Source of the DNA: CAZICM01 sp964537685
GTDB lineage: Bacteria; Myxococcota_A; Polyangia; Polyangiales; Polyangiaceae
Length of the DNA stretch: 24,217 bases
Assembly: GCA_964537685.1 (NCBI GenBank)
Contig: CAZICM010000094.1
Span: 1-24,217, forward strand
Reading direction: 5' to 3'
Below the pieces are notes generated by a model. It worked only from the letters and a program-made list of their open reading frames with translations. It ran no database searches and was not told the DNA's origin. The position numbers and the translations under genes were made by a program. Positions 1-6,973 of the stretch are shown here, piece by piece (the first letter of the stretch is position 1; each line of letters starts with the position of its first letter).

Positions 1-620
1 TGAATGTGAGCACCTTTGGTGCTTATGGAATGTATAAGTTTTGGACGGGCGCCTATGCGGGATATCAAGAATGGGGCGTGCTGGGAATCCTAAATCCCAT
101 TGTGCCGCTGGGAACGGTGATCAGCGGAACAGAAAAAACGCTTGCATCGATTGCCGACGGAGACTATAGGAGCGCGGGCAAAGTCGGTATCCAAACGCTG
201 ATCATCGGGATAGCAACGGTGATTACGCTTGGAGAGGGCGCGGCCGCGCTGGCCGGAGGGAAAGGAGCGGGCGGGGCGGCGGCGATTGCGAAGGGGGAGG
301 CGCAGGGGGCGAAGGAAGGAGCGGTGCAGCTAACAACAACACTGAAACCCGGCCCCTATGCTGTAGAATCGATTCCTGCCCACCGAGGTCGTCCAACTGT
401 GATTGAACAGCGACAAGTGAATGCATTGATGGAAAAGTATGGCTGTCATACCTGCGGAACCAAAAATCCAGGTACGAAAAGCGGTAATGCTATTGCTGAT
501 CATCACCCTCCACAAGCCCTCGGTGAACCAAAGGAGTTTCTTCCTCATTGCAACAATTGCAAGGCAAGGCAGGGTGGTGAAGTGCTTCAGGAGCTCAGAA
601 AGAGGCAAGAAAATGAATGA
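1..620 (+). CDS. Polymorphic toxin, C-terminal part, with HNH-like zinc-binding toxin tip (5' truncated by window)
   Basis: The frame is open to the left edge of the window (first full codon at 3), so the gene very probably begins upstream; the GTG at 6 is only the first start-like codon. Numbering from that GTG, residues 1-105 form a hydrophobic, Gly/Ala-rich pre-toxin region, and residues 115-204 form a separate C-terminal domain. That domain has CHTC (C147, C150), an IADHHPP segment (D165, H166, H167) and PHCNNC (C182, C185). Two Cys pairs around a central Asp-His-His are typical of small HNH/Endonuclease VII-like nuclease toxins at the tips of Rhs-type polymorphic toxins. Nuclease activity is inferred from these motifs. 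The pre-toxin DNA recurs twice downstream. The stop overlaps the next gene by 8 bp, as is usual for toxin-immunity pairs. The identity of the full-length parent (Rhs, PAAR or other) cannot be seen. Confidence 0.75.
   Translation, partial: NVSTFGAYGMYKFWTGAYAGYQEWGVLGILNPIVPLGTVISGTEKTLASIADGDYRSAGKVGIQTLIIGIATVITLGEGAAALAGGKGAGGAAAIAKGEAQGAKEGAVQLTTTLKPGPYAVESIPAHRGRPTVIEQRQVNALMEKYGCHTCGTKNPGTKSGNAIADHHPPQALGEPKEFLPHCNNCKARQGGEVLQELRKRQENE
90..314 (+). repeat. Pre-toxin homology segment, copy 1 (in the expressed frame)
   Basis: Positions 138-314 match 1021-1197 with about 7 mismatches in 177 bp, and 90-280 match 1979-2169 without gaps (all counted by eye). The repeat encodes residues around LNPIVPLGTVISGTEKTL and the following Gly/Ala-rich hydrophobic stretch, just before the variable toxin tip. 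It is the likely site of homologous recombination for tip exchange. Confidence 0.9.
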
Positions 621-987
621 GATTCATGTCGCTTTAGACCATCCGGTGGTTTTTGTCGGGGATTTTGAAAACAAGGGTCTTCGGGTGCCGGCATTATTAC
701 CTGATATGGTTGCCTCCTGCACAGAAAACTGTGTCGCAATTCGAGCGCGAAGTTATGTTGACGGAGATGTCATTATATGTCTATCAGGGGGTGAGCATTC
801 GGCTCCATCAGATTATGTGCAAGTGTTCACAGGCAGAATTTTAGCTCCCTCTCGAAGAATTGCGGTAATCTCTTCGGAGAATGAGATATTGAGTGAACTG
901 GGTTTGGATAGCATATATGCTTCACTTAAAGTCGCAGTGGACGATGTGCTGTCCCCCGGCGTCCTGTTCATTGAAGTTGGCAGATGA
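613..987 (+). CDS. Putative immunity protein for the HNH-like toxin
   Basis: This is a 124-residue protein with no signal peptide and no membrane segment. The ATG at 613 overlaps the toxin stop by 8 bp and is preceded by an AGAGG-type ribosome binding site, so the two are probably translationally coupled. I do not recognise the family. It is acidic and rich in Val/Ile, with segments such as HVALDHPVVFVGDFENKG and ILSELGLDSIYASLKVAVDD, compatible with a small cytoplasmic alpha/beta protein. Its role as antidote is inferred only from position directly behind the toxin tip and from the same arrangement in the next cassette. The DNA is visibly more AT-rich than the repeat DNA on either side, as expected of an exchanged module. 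A longer reading of the frame from 439 only overlaps the toxin and is rejected. Confidence 0.7.
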   Translation: MNEIHVALDHPVVFVGDFENKGLRVPALLPDMVASCTENCVAIRARSYVDGDVIICLSGGEHSAPSDYVQVFTGRILAPSRRIAVISSENEILSELGLDSIYASLKVAVDDVLSPGVLFIEVGR

Positions 988-1014
988 GTACATCCCCTAC
1001 CCCTTTCAAGGTAG

Positions 1015-1530
1015 AAGAATACGCTTGCGTCGATTGCCGACGGCGACTATAGGAGCGCGGGTAAAGTCGGTATCCAAACGCTGATCATCGGGATAGCAAC
1101 GGTGATTACGCTGGGCGAGGGCGCGGCGGCGCTGGCCGGAGGGAAAGGAGCGAGCGGGGCGGCGGCGATTGCGAAGGGGGAGGCGCAGGGGGCGAAGCTG
1201 GCGGCGAAAGAGTCAGCTAATCTCAATAGGAATTCTGCAACCTCAAACTTTGGTATCTATGAAATCAAAGTGAATGGCAGTCTGTACAAGATCGGCAAGG
1301 CAGACTGCAATCGTGTCACTCAGTCATCAGGACTACCAACAAGGCTTCATCAACAGATCAGAAAGCTGGAGGAGGTTTTCGGTAAAGACAATGTTAATGG
1401 ACAGGTCGTCCAATCACTTGGTGAAACAACAACGGCTCAGGCCAAGGCGGCCGAAAATGCACATGTTCGAACGTATTTCGAGCAAAATGGAACGGTTCCT
1501 CCAGGGAACCAGAAGAGCTTTAAACCATGA
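1015..1530 (+). CDS. Orphan toxin cassette: pre-toxin segment plus GIY-YIG (URI-type) nuclease tip, no proper start
   Basis: The open frame begins after an in-frame TAG at 1012-1014 and the only start-like codons lie inside the pre-toxin repeat (for example GTG at 1102), with no ribosome binding site. It is therefore probably silent until recombined onto an upstream toxin gene. Numbering from 1102, residues 1-35 are repeat sequence. The tip then shows NFGIYEI (GIY 51-53) and LYKIGK (YKIG 62-65), an Arg in LPTRLHQQ (R81), a Glu in KAAENAHV (E118) and an Asn in PPGNQKSF (N136). This is the order and spacing of a compact GIY-YIG nuclease domain, known in polymorphic toxins as the Tox-URI type. 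DNA cleavage is inferred from family membership. The stop overlaps the next gene by 4 bp (ATGA). Confidence 0.75.
   Translation, partial: KNTLASIADGDYRSAGKVGIQTLIIGIATVITLGEGAAALAGGKGASGAAAIAKGEAQGAKLAAKESANLNRNSATSNFGIYEIKVNGSLYKIGKADCNRVTQSSGLPTRLHQQIRKLEEVFGKDNVNGQVVQSLGETTTAQAKAAENAHVRTYFEQNGTVPPGNQKSFKP
1021..1197 (+). repeat. Pre-toxin homology segment, copy 2
   Basis: This copy is 177 bp with about 7 mismatches to 138-314 and the same reading phase. Homology starts abruptly at 1021, 33 bp after the first immunity gene ends, and stops at 1197, where the URI toxin tip begins. The in-frame stop just upstream (1012-1014) marks it as a recombination donor rather than an independently translated start. 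Confidence 0.9.
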
Positions 1531-1982
1531 AGATACACGTTGCACAGATCTATGTTGAACCTGGCACAAGTTTCCCTTTCTCTCACTTATGGCAGCGCTG
1601 GATGAGTGCTGAACTCTCGGCACGCGCTGTGCCATCTAAAAAATTTGTCACGAAATATGGCGATGACTTTGAACTAATGATTCGCATCAGCGCAAAGAAG
1701 AAACTGACTGATAATGAGGTAAGAGGTCCTAGTATTTTTCGTAAGCAGAAGGACGTGGAATACACGTTGTTTCTTCCTTATGACGTTATCATTGAGGCTC
1801 CAAATGGGTGCCGCGTTGCGATGGAGTTCATATTGCGTGGCATTGTAGACATTTTTGCGGCGGCCCATATTGATGCTAAGGGTCTTGAAGCACAACAGTT
1901 ATATCTAATTGATCATGCTTGTTCCGATCCCTCGATGTTTGAGAAACCATGGCCTGAAAGGAGATCCTCAATGGCTAACTAA
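1527..1982 (+). CDS. Putative immunity protein for the GIY-YIG toxin
   Basis: This is a 151-residue protein whose ATG sits in an ATGA overlap with the toxin stop, so translation is likely coupled. No signal peptide is present. I do not recognise the family. Residues roughly 85-130 contain a hydrophobic helix (EFILRGIVDIFAAAHIDA), and the rest is mixed alpha/beta with many charged residues. The immunity role is inferred from position behind a toxin tip. The last residues may not be original: the TAA stop at 1980-1982 lies inside the start of the third homology segment, and a good ribosome binding site (AAAGGAG at 1957-1963) with an ATG at 1971 sits just before it. The native 3' end may have been replaced by recombination. 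The DNA is AT-richer than the flanking repeats. Confidence 0.65.
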   Translation: MKIHVAQIYVEPGTSFPFSHLWQRWMSAELSARAVPSKKFVTKYGDDFELMIRISAKKKLTDNEVRGPSIFRKQKDVEYTLFLPYDVIIEAPNGCRVAMEFILRGIVDIFAAAHIDAKGLEAQQLYLIDHACSDPSMFEKPWPERRSSMAN

Positions 1983-2169
1983 ACCCCATCGTGCCGCTGG
2001 GAACAGTGATCAGCGGAACAGAAAAAACGCTGGCGTCCATTGCCGACGGCGACTATAGGAGCGCGGGTAAAGTCGGTATCCAAACGCTGATCATCGGGAT
2101 AGCAACGGTGATTACGCTTGGAGAGGGCGCGGCCGCACTGGCCGGAGGGAAAGGAGCGGGCGGGGCGGC
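1979..2169 (+). repeat. Pre-toxin homology segment, copy 3 (toxin tip lost)
   Basis: These 191 bp align without gaps to 90-280. In the toxin frame the segment is preceded immediately by a TAA (1976-1978). It remains open only to a stop at 2210-2212 after about 14 unrelated residues, with no recognisable toxin domain. It is most simply a decayed or trimmed cassette end, or a recombination anchor closing the array. Confidence 0.9.
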
Positions 2170-2212
2170 CGCAGAAGCGCGGGTTCTGGGCGGAAATGGG
2201 AGTTCGCTCTGA
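1979..2212 (+). pseudogene. Remnant toxin cassette
   Basis: The frame carries the pre-toxin residues of copy 3 (LNPIVPLGTVISGTEKTL onward) and then a short unrelated tail ending GGNGSSL. It has no start with a ribosome binding site, no toxin domain and no following immunity gene; the downstream DNA is tandem repeat. A GTG at 1991 could be read as a start, but nothing supports translation from it. Confidence 0.6.
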
Positions 2213-2375
2213 TGGACGCTCACCGCGCTCTGATGGACGCTCACCCCGCTTGGACGGAATCAGCGCCGCGCTCTGATGGACGCTCACCGCGCTTTGATGG
2301 ACGCTCACCCCGCAAAGACGGAATCGGCGCCGGCTCCTGATGGAGTCTCACCGCGCTCTGATGAAGCCGGCGCCC
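2206..2375. repeat. Higher-order tandem repeat, 21-bp core in a unit of about 62-64 bp
   Basis: A 21-bp core (GCTCTGATGGACGCTCACCGC) occurs at 2206-2226 and 2270-2290, with a degenerate version at 2332-2354. Each is followed by a longer derivative of the same core with a GGACGGAATC-type extension (2227-2269 and 2291-2331, then a partial one at 2355-2375). The result is an A-B-A-B'-A'-B'' pattern. The period is a multiple of three only for the core, and no gene reads through it convincingly, so it is probably non-coding. Confidence 0.75.
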
Positions 2376-2387
2376 GCATTGTCTAGC

Positions 2388-3218
2388 TCAGTTGCCGCAG
2401 AGCAAGCTCTTCTCAAAGGTGTTGCCCTTCGGCGTCGTGACCACCGCAACGTTGCTTCCATCAAACGCTACCGAAATGCTCTTGTCCCCGCGCGTGTGGC
2501 TCACGCTCCCCGTCGGGCACATCCGAATGCCCATGTCGTTGCGGCATACTTGAAAATCTGTAAACGTCGTGCTCATTTGACGATCGCCTACCGTGGTCTG
2601 GCCCGTGCCATTGCGTGTCCGGCACTTGGTCGCCTTGTCCACATGAATCGTTAGCGCGCTGGTGTGCGATATCGCTTCGCCGCTGTCGCTTACCGTGTCA
2701 AATCCGCCGTTCCATTCAATGTGCCGCGTCATGCCGTCAATCATGATGTCCGCTGTCGCCGAGTGGGTCGCGGGTTTGCCGTCAATCGTTAATCCTTGGC
2801 TCGTAAAGACCGCTTGCAAGGTGTTGGCGTCCGCTCCCTGTGAAAATTGAACGATAATGGTGCCGCTTGCGCTGTGACGGCCAAAACGGGTCTTGCATTC
2901 GTTGAGCGTGATAATGACTTTGCTGGGATCGTTGGGGTCTTTGGCCCGGGTGCGGCATTTGCCGTCTACGGCCTCGTCGGGCGCCGAAGCCACAGAATCC
3001 GCCGCCAACATCACGTCCGCCGAGGGAACCGCTTCAAAGGTCGCGTCCGTCAGTGAATCCGTCGCCTGATCGCTGGAGTTGACGGCTTCTACGCCGTCCG
3101 TCGCGAGCGCTTGGGTCGCCGAATCAATGCTCTCTTCTCCACCACCTCCGCCGCAGCCAATCAGTCCAAATGCCACAACGAGGGATACGAATGAGCAGGA
3201 AGAAGCAAGTTTATTCAT
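2388..3218 (-). CDS. Predicted lipoprotein of unknown function
   Basis: The protein has 276 residues. The chosen ATG at 3218 follows a GGAGG ribosome binding site and begins a clear lipoprotein signal, with a lipobox ending LIGC (lipidated Cys22) followed by a run of glycines, typical of an exported outer-membrane or surface lipoprotein. Residues 25-85 are low-complexity and acidic, probably a flexible linker. The C-terminal part from about residue 95 has a repetitive beta-rich look with four Cys (in GKCRTR, LNECKTR, TKCRTR and QVCRND) plus a Cys in MCPTG and another near the C-terminus, suggesting disulphides. I do not recognise a named family. The open frame extends upstream to 3854, but that region overlaps the divergent gene and lies before the ribosome binding site. 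It is transcribed divergently from the PEGA gene. Confidence 0.8.
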   Translation of the reverse strand: MNKLASSCSFVSLVVAFGLIGCGGGGGEESIDSATQALATDGVEAVNSSDQATDSLTDATFEAVPSADVMLAADSVASAPDEAVDGKCRTRAKDPNDPSKVIITLNECKTRFGRHSASGTIIVQFSQGADANTLQAVFTSQGLTIDGKPATHSATADIMIDGMTRHIEWNGGFDTVSDSGEAISHTSALTIHVDKATKCRTRNGTGQTTVGDRQMSTTFTDFQVCRNDMGIRMCPTGSVSHTRGDKSISVAFDGSNVAVVTTPKGNTFEKSLLCGN

Positions 3219-3481
3219 GATGAGTGCCTCCAAAAAGCATGTTTGCAGCTTGTTGAATGCCGCGTCTTTGCCGCGGCCTTCGCGTTTGGGTTTCGCAAGT
3301 CCCGGGCCAAGCCGCCAAGCTTTGGGTTTAAGGCTTTTTTCGAGGCTTTTTGAATGTCCACGGCCAGCCCCAGCTCCATGGCCGAGGCGCGCGCGCAACG
3401 GCGTGGCGCGCGCGCAACGCTTTTGGTTTGAAGATGCTCCATCGTTACAAGGGGCACGTTTTTCGCTAGGCTGGGCAAGTG
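3219..3481. promoter_or_regulatory. Divergent intergenic region between lipoprotein and PEGA genes
   Basis: About 260 bp separate two divergent starts, so promoters for both should lie here. It holds a perfect 15-bp direct repeat, GGCGCGCGCGCAACG, at 3386-3400 and 3405-3419 (period 19), and a small hairpin CCGCG-N7-CGCGG near 3260-3280. No convincing -35/-10 pair was picked out. Confidence 0.35.
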
Positions 3482-4651
3482 ATGTCTCGCTCCTCTGTCT
3501 TGGCTTGTTTCGCTTCGCTGGGCGCGTTTTGTGTGGGTCTGATGCTCGCGCCTTCGGCCCTTGCGGCGGCTTCGCCCGTTTTTGTTTATGCCGAGCCGGG
3601 CGTGGATACCCTGCTTTCCAAGCGAATCCGCGATCTTGTGGCTCAGCGCCGGGCCGTCCGCCAAGAGCTTGCCCGGCCTCAGCCTTCGCCTTCGCAGCCT
3701 TCGCGTTCGCCCGAGCAGGCGGCCAATGATGCGCGGGTTGCTTCGATTCGGCTGGCTCTCGAACGAGCCCTTGTGTTGGAGAGCGAGGCGTCGTGGGATG
3801 CGTGTGTGAAGGAAGGCGCGGGTTCGTTGGGCGATGCGGTTTTGGTGCTTTCAAAGGTGGGCGATTTGGCGCTGCTTCGCGATCTGCATTTGCAAATCGG
3901 TTCGTGTTTGACGCTCAGCGAGCGGGCAGGCGATGCTTCGCCTCATTTTGTGGCCGCGGCGCTGTTGGATGAGGCGCCGGTGCAGCTTGGATTGAGGCGC
4001 GAGGAGGCCGAAAAAGCTCAGGAGGCCGCAAGGCAGGAGGTGGTGTCGAGGCTGCGGGGAAAAATGCTTGTGGATAGCGAGCCGAAAGGAGCCGATGTGT
4101 GGATCGATGGCAAGAAAATCCAAGGCCAGACGCCGCTTTCGGTGGAGGTGCGGCTGGGCGATCATTATGTGACGCTGCGCCGATTCCGTTATGAGCCTCA
4201 TACGCAGCGGACGCTGCTTCAACCTGGAGGAGCGCTGAAGATTGTGCTTGAGACGGCGAGGCGGGAAACGCTTCGGGAACAGCTTGAAGCGCCGGCCGCA
4301 AATGCACCGGGTCCGCGGGAGGATATGCTGGCGATGGCGCTGTGGTCGAGGGCCGAGCAGGTGGTGCTGATGGAAAAGGGTGGTCCAGGGGCGATCAAGC
4401 TGAGTCTCTTGGATGCGGCGACGGCGCAGCTTATCCGGAGCGGGCAGGTGCAAGCGGGGGCGGATGATGCGGCCTTCCGAAGGTCGGTGTGCGGTGTGCT
4501 CGGGGAAAATTGCGATATCAAAAGCGGCGGAATTCCTTGGTATGTGTGGCCTATCGCGGGCGTGGCGCTGGTGGGGGGTGTGGTCAGCGCGGCGCTGATC
4601 GCCGATGCCAATCGGGAATACCGTTTCTGTCCAAGCGCGGGATGCCGTTAA
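3482..4651 (+). CDS. Exported PEGA-domain protein with C-terminal membrane anchor
   Basis: The protein has 389 residues from the ATG at 3482 (a GTG one codon earlier is less likely). Residues 1-29 are a signal peptide with an Ala-rich cleavage region (PSALAAAS). Residues 55-75 are a Pro/Ser-rich linker, and 80-190 are helical with charged Glu/Ala-rich stretches. Residues 194-259 form a PEGA domain (GKMLVDSEPKGADVWIDGKK and a following LGDHYVTLRR strand), a beta-sandwich module often found in cell-surface proteins of myxobacteria. A hydrophobic segment at about 353-374 is a probable membrane span. The product should sit in the envelope with most of its mass outside the cytoplasm. The overall family (PEGA with a helical N-terminus) is common next to myxobacterial kinases, but no specific role is known. 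It is convergent with the next gene, 7 bp apart. Confidence 0.8.
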   Translation: MSRSSVLACFASLGAFCVGLMLAPSALAAASPVFVYAEPGVDTLLSKRIRDLVAQRRAVRQELARPQPSPSQPSRSPEQAANDARVASIRLALERALVLESEASWDACVKEGAGSLGDAVLVLSKVGDLALLRDLHLQIGSCLTLSERAGDASPHFVAAALLDEAPVQLGLRREEAEKAQEAARQEVVSRLRGKMLVDSEPKGADVWIDGKKIQGQTPLSVEVRLGDHYVTLRRFRYEPHTQRTLLQPGGALKIVLETARRETLREQLEAPAANAPGPREDMLAMALWSRAEQVVLMEKGGPGAIKLSLLDAATAQLIRSGQVQAGADDAAFRRSVCGVLGENCDIKSGGIPWYVWPIAGVALVGGVVSAALIADANREYRFCPSAGCR

Positions 4652-4658
4652 TCGATGT

Positions 4659-5357
4659 CTATTTAGACGCTCTAAGCCATTGGTCGCAGCGCTTTAAAAA
4701 ACATTGGCCTTGACCGATTGGGCAGGGGCCATTATCGCGGCCCAAAGAAAAATGAGAGCCGTCTTGACAAGAAGCGCAGGTAATATCGTAGTCGCCTCCG
4801 CCCAGGGGAGGGGCGAGACCCGCGCAGGTAATTAATTTGTCGGGATGGCAAGAAGGCTCGCTTTCTCCCTCGGCATCGAATACGGCCAAACCGAGCAGCA
4901 CTTCGCCGGGTTCATTGAAACCATCGAAGGACATGCCGCTTTTTAAGAGCTCATCGAGCTGCCGGTTGAGCAGATCGGCAAAACATGCCCGATCTCCCAT
5001 GCAACCCGATGAATCAAAGCTAAAACAACGGGTTTTATCGGCGATGCGGGCTCCCTCGATGGAGACCAGGAAAAACTGGGCCGCCTTTTTTCCCAGCGCG
5101 GTCCATCCAGGATGGGTGTCATCGCCGAGGCGGCAGCGATTGCGCAACACACATTGCCCATTCTGAAGGGCGCAACTCAGGGGATCTTCCTTGCAATCGT
5201 CCAGTGTTTTGCAGAGTTTTTGAAAGCCCCGGCAGGCTGCAAGAACCGTGGCCATGCCCGTTTCGGATATGCGGATGGTCAAGGTCTGATCTGGACAGGC
5301 CAGACCCGTTATCCCCACACCCATCACAAACAGAAGTGTTGCAAGAATGCCTTTCAC
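4659..5357 (-). CDS. Cys-rich exported protein coupled to the sigma-54 activator
   Basis: The protein has 232 residues. The N-terminus (MKGILATLLFVMGVGITGLAC) is a signal peptide. The Cys at 21 could be lipidated, although GLAC is not a canonical lipobox. The mature part contains more than a dozen Cys, several paired (CRGFQKLCKTLDDC, CASCQDG, CPIGQGQC), so it is likely disulphide-stabilised and periplasmic or surface-exposed. I do not recognise the family. Its ATG overlaps the stop of the upstream activator gene (5354-5357, ATGA), so the two are translationally coupled. A link between an envelope protein and a cytoplasmic FHA activator is suggested by that coupling but not demonstrated. Confidence 0.75.
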   Translation of the reverse strand: MKGILATLLFVMGVGITGLACPDQTLTIRISETGMATVLAACRGFQKLCKTLDDCKEDPLSCALQNGQCVLRNRCRLGDDTHPGWTALGKKAAQFFLVSIEGARIADKTRCFSFDSSGCMGDRACFADLLNRQLDELLKSGMSFDGFNEPGEVLLGLAVFDAEGESEPSCHPDKLITCAGLAPPLGGGDYDITCASCQDGSHFSLGRDNGPCPIGQGQCFLKRCDQWLRASK

Positions 5358-6730
5358 GAAGTCCTTTCATCGCCGCGAAGACCATAGCGGCGAATCGTAC
5401 GGAACAGCGTCACCCGATCGACGCCCGCTCTTCGGGCCGCTTCGGCCACATTGCCGTCGCTTTGCTCCAAGAGACGGAGGATGTAGTGTTTTTCAAAGCG
5501 CTCGATGAGCTCGTTTTTGGCGCTGCGAAGCGGTAAATCCAACAATCCTTCAAAGCCGGGTGCGGAAGAATCAGGATTTGATCCTGGAGCGGCTTCGCTT
5601 TTTAAAGCGGGAGCTACCTGCAGGATAAGCAACTGTTCGAGATAATTTCGAAGTTCTCGCACATTCCCCGGCCAATCGTGTTTGGATAGCCGCTCTAGCA
5701 AGGCCATGTCGGGCTCAATCACCGCGTCGATGGAGCGCTGTTTGGAAATGCCTTCTAGCAATCCCCGGACCAAAAGGGGTAAATCGTCGAGCCTATCGCG
5801 CAATGCGGGCATGCGAACGTGGATAACCGCCAGGCGATAGTATAAATCGGCTCTAAATCGGCCCGCATTGACTTCGCGCCTCAAGTCCCGGTTGGTCGCC
5901 GCCACCACCCGCACATCCACGCGCTTTGTTTTTTTACCTCCTACCCGCCGAATTTCGCTCTCGCCAAGCACCCTGAGCAATTTAGGCTGGAGTTCCAAGG
6001 GCAGTTCACCCAATTCATCCAGGAAGATTGTCCCACCTTCCGCTCGTTCAAAGGCGCCTTCGCGTTCGTAGCTTGCTCCGGTGAAGGCGCCGCGTTCATG
6101 TCCAAAGAGTTCCGCTTCGATTAAAGTGGGAGGTAAACCGCCGCAGTCCACGACCTCGAAGGGCTTGGAAGCGCGGGGACTGCATTCGTGGACGGCCCGG
6201 GCGGCCAATTCCTTGCCTGTACCGCTTTCTCCGGTAATCAAGACGGGGGCGGTGGTGGGGGCGGCGCGTTTGATGGCGTGAAAAACGGCGCGCATAGGGG
6301 CGGAACCGCCGAGCATAGCGCATAGGGTGCTTTGATTTTCGGTGGGGATTTGACTTCGTTCCCCGCGTATTTGAAGGCGCAGCTTGGTGCGCCCGACATC
6401 GATATCGAGAGCGCCCCGGACAATAACATCGCGGACGAGGGTGGAGCCGATGGTCGTGCCATTGGTGCTGCCCAAATCGCGCAGGGCAATGCCTTGGGGG
6501 GTTGCTTCGAGCTCGGCATGAAAGCGGCTGACGGTGGGATCGCTGAGGCGAAGCGAACAGCCGTCGGCGGTGCCGATGGTGAGGCGGCCGTCTTCGGAGA
6601 CGGCGCTCAAGCCTGCATTGGGGCCTGAAATAACGTCCAGATGAAAGCGGGGAGCGCTGATGACAGGGCCGTGGGCGGTGGTGACGACCTGGGTATTGGG
6701 CGATTGGGACACGGCGGGAAGCGATATCAT
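5354..6730 (-). CDS. FHA-domain sigma-54-dependent transcriptional activator
   Basis: The protein has 458 residues. Residues about 28-120 are an FHA domain (SRFHAEL and GSTNGT at 87-92), which binds phosphothreonine peptides. About 138-365 is the AAA+ sigma-54 interaction domain, with Walker A GESGTGKE at 167-174, the sigma-54 contact loop GAFTGA at 214-219, Walker B TIFLDEL at 234-240 and an arginine-finger region RADLYYRL. About 405-450 is a Fis-type helix-turn-helix (GNVAEAARRAGVDRVTLFRTI). All key motifs are intact. FHA-type activators of this layout are characteristic of myxobacteria and are thought to respond to Ser/Thr kinases. The start ATG at 6730 is the first in frame after the intergenic region. 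It is divergent from modABC and coupled to the downstream Cys-rich gene. No -24/-12 promoter was found nearby, so its target is not evident. Confidence 0.92.
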   Translation of the reverse strand: MISLPAVSQSPNTQVVTTAHGPVISAPRFHLDVISGPNAGLSAVSEDGRLTIGTADGCSLRLSDPTVSRFHAELEATPQGIALRDLGSTNGTTIGSTLVRDVIVRGALDIDVGRTKLRLQIRGERSQIPTENQSTLCAMLGGSAPMRAVFHAIKRAAPTTAPVLITGESGTGKELAARAVHECSPRASKPFEVVDCGGLPPTLIEAELFGHERGAFTGASYEREGAFERAEGGTIFLDELGELPLELQPKLLRVLGESEIRRVGGKKTKRVDVRVVAATNRDLRREVNAGRFRADLYYRLAVIHVRMPALRDRLDDLPLLVRGLLEGISKQRSIDAVIEPDMALLERLSKHDWPGNVRELRNYLEQLLILQVAPALKSEAAPGSNPDSSAPGFEGLLDLPLRSAKNELIERFEKHYILRLLEQSDGNVAEAARRAGVDRVTLFRTIRRYGLRGDERTS

Positions 6731-6806
6731 GGCAGGGGCGCGGGCTCAATGGTCTTCCTACGCAAATCGGGTTCCGCGCCGCCGATTGCAGTCCATTGCA
6801 GCCCCG

Positions 6807-6838
6807 CACAAAAAAGACAAGGCGCCCTCTTTTTTGTG
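6807..6838. promoter_or_regulatory. Perfect 11-bp inverted repeat in the divergent activator/modA region
   Basis: CACAAAAAAGA at 6807-6817 and its exact complement TCTTTTTTGTG at 6828-6838 flank a 10-base loop that itself contains GGCGCC. It lies 77 bp upstream of the activator start and about 150 bp upstream of modA. AT-rich arms in a divergent promoter region favour a protein-binding operator. A bidirectional terminator is less likely because the stem is mostly A-T pairs and no gene ends here. Confidence 0.5.
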
Positions 6839-6953
6839 TGGACATTCTACACGTCATCGCACTAAAGACCGCTTTGCATGCGAACCCCGCGTAAAACGCT
6901 GATATGCGCTGGAGCGTGGGCCATTGCGGCCGAGCTTCGGGCAGGACGTTCTA

Positions 6954-6973
6954 GATTTGTATATTCTCAAATC
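6954..6973 (+). promoter_or_regulatory. Inverted repeat and possible -10 element upstream of modA
   Basis: GATTTG-N8-CAAATC forms a perfect 6-bp dyad 14 bp before the modA start. TATATT within its spacer (6960-6965) resembles a -10 box, but its distance to the start leaves almost no leader and no good -35 is visible. It could be an operator for a molybdate-type repressor. The sequence does not resemble the ModE site I know. Confidence 0.3.

Noticed and set aside
439..612. Upstream extension of the first immunity gene
   Set aside because: It lies wholly within the toxin tip in another frame; the ATG at 613 has a ribosome binding site and the usual toxin-immunity overlap.
3219..3854. Long upstream extension of the minus-strand lipoprotein frame
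   Set aside because: It precedes a proper ribosome binding site and lipoprotein signal, overlaps the PEGA gene and is basic low-complexity sequence, as expected from a GC-rich shadow frame.
6807..6838. Rho-independent terminator
   Set aside because: It lies between divergent starts, so no transcript ends there, and the stem is mainly A-T pairs.
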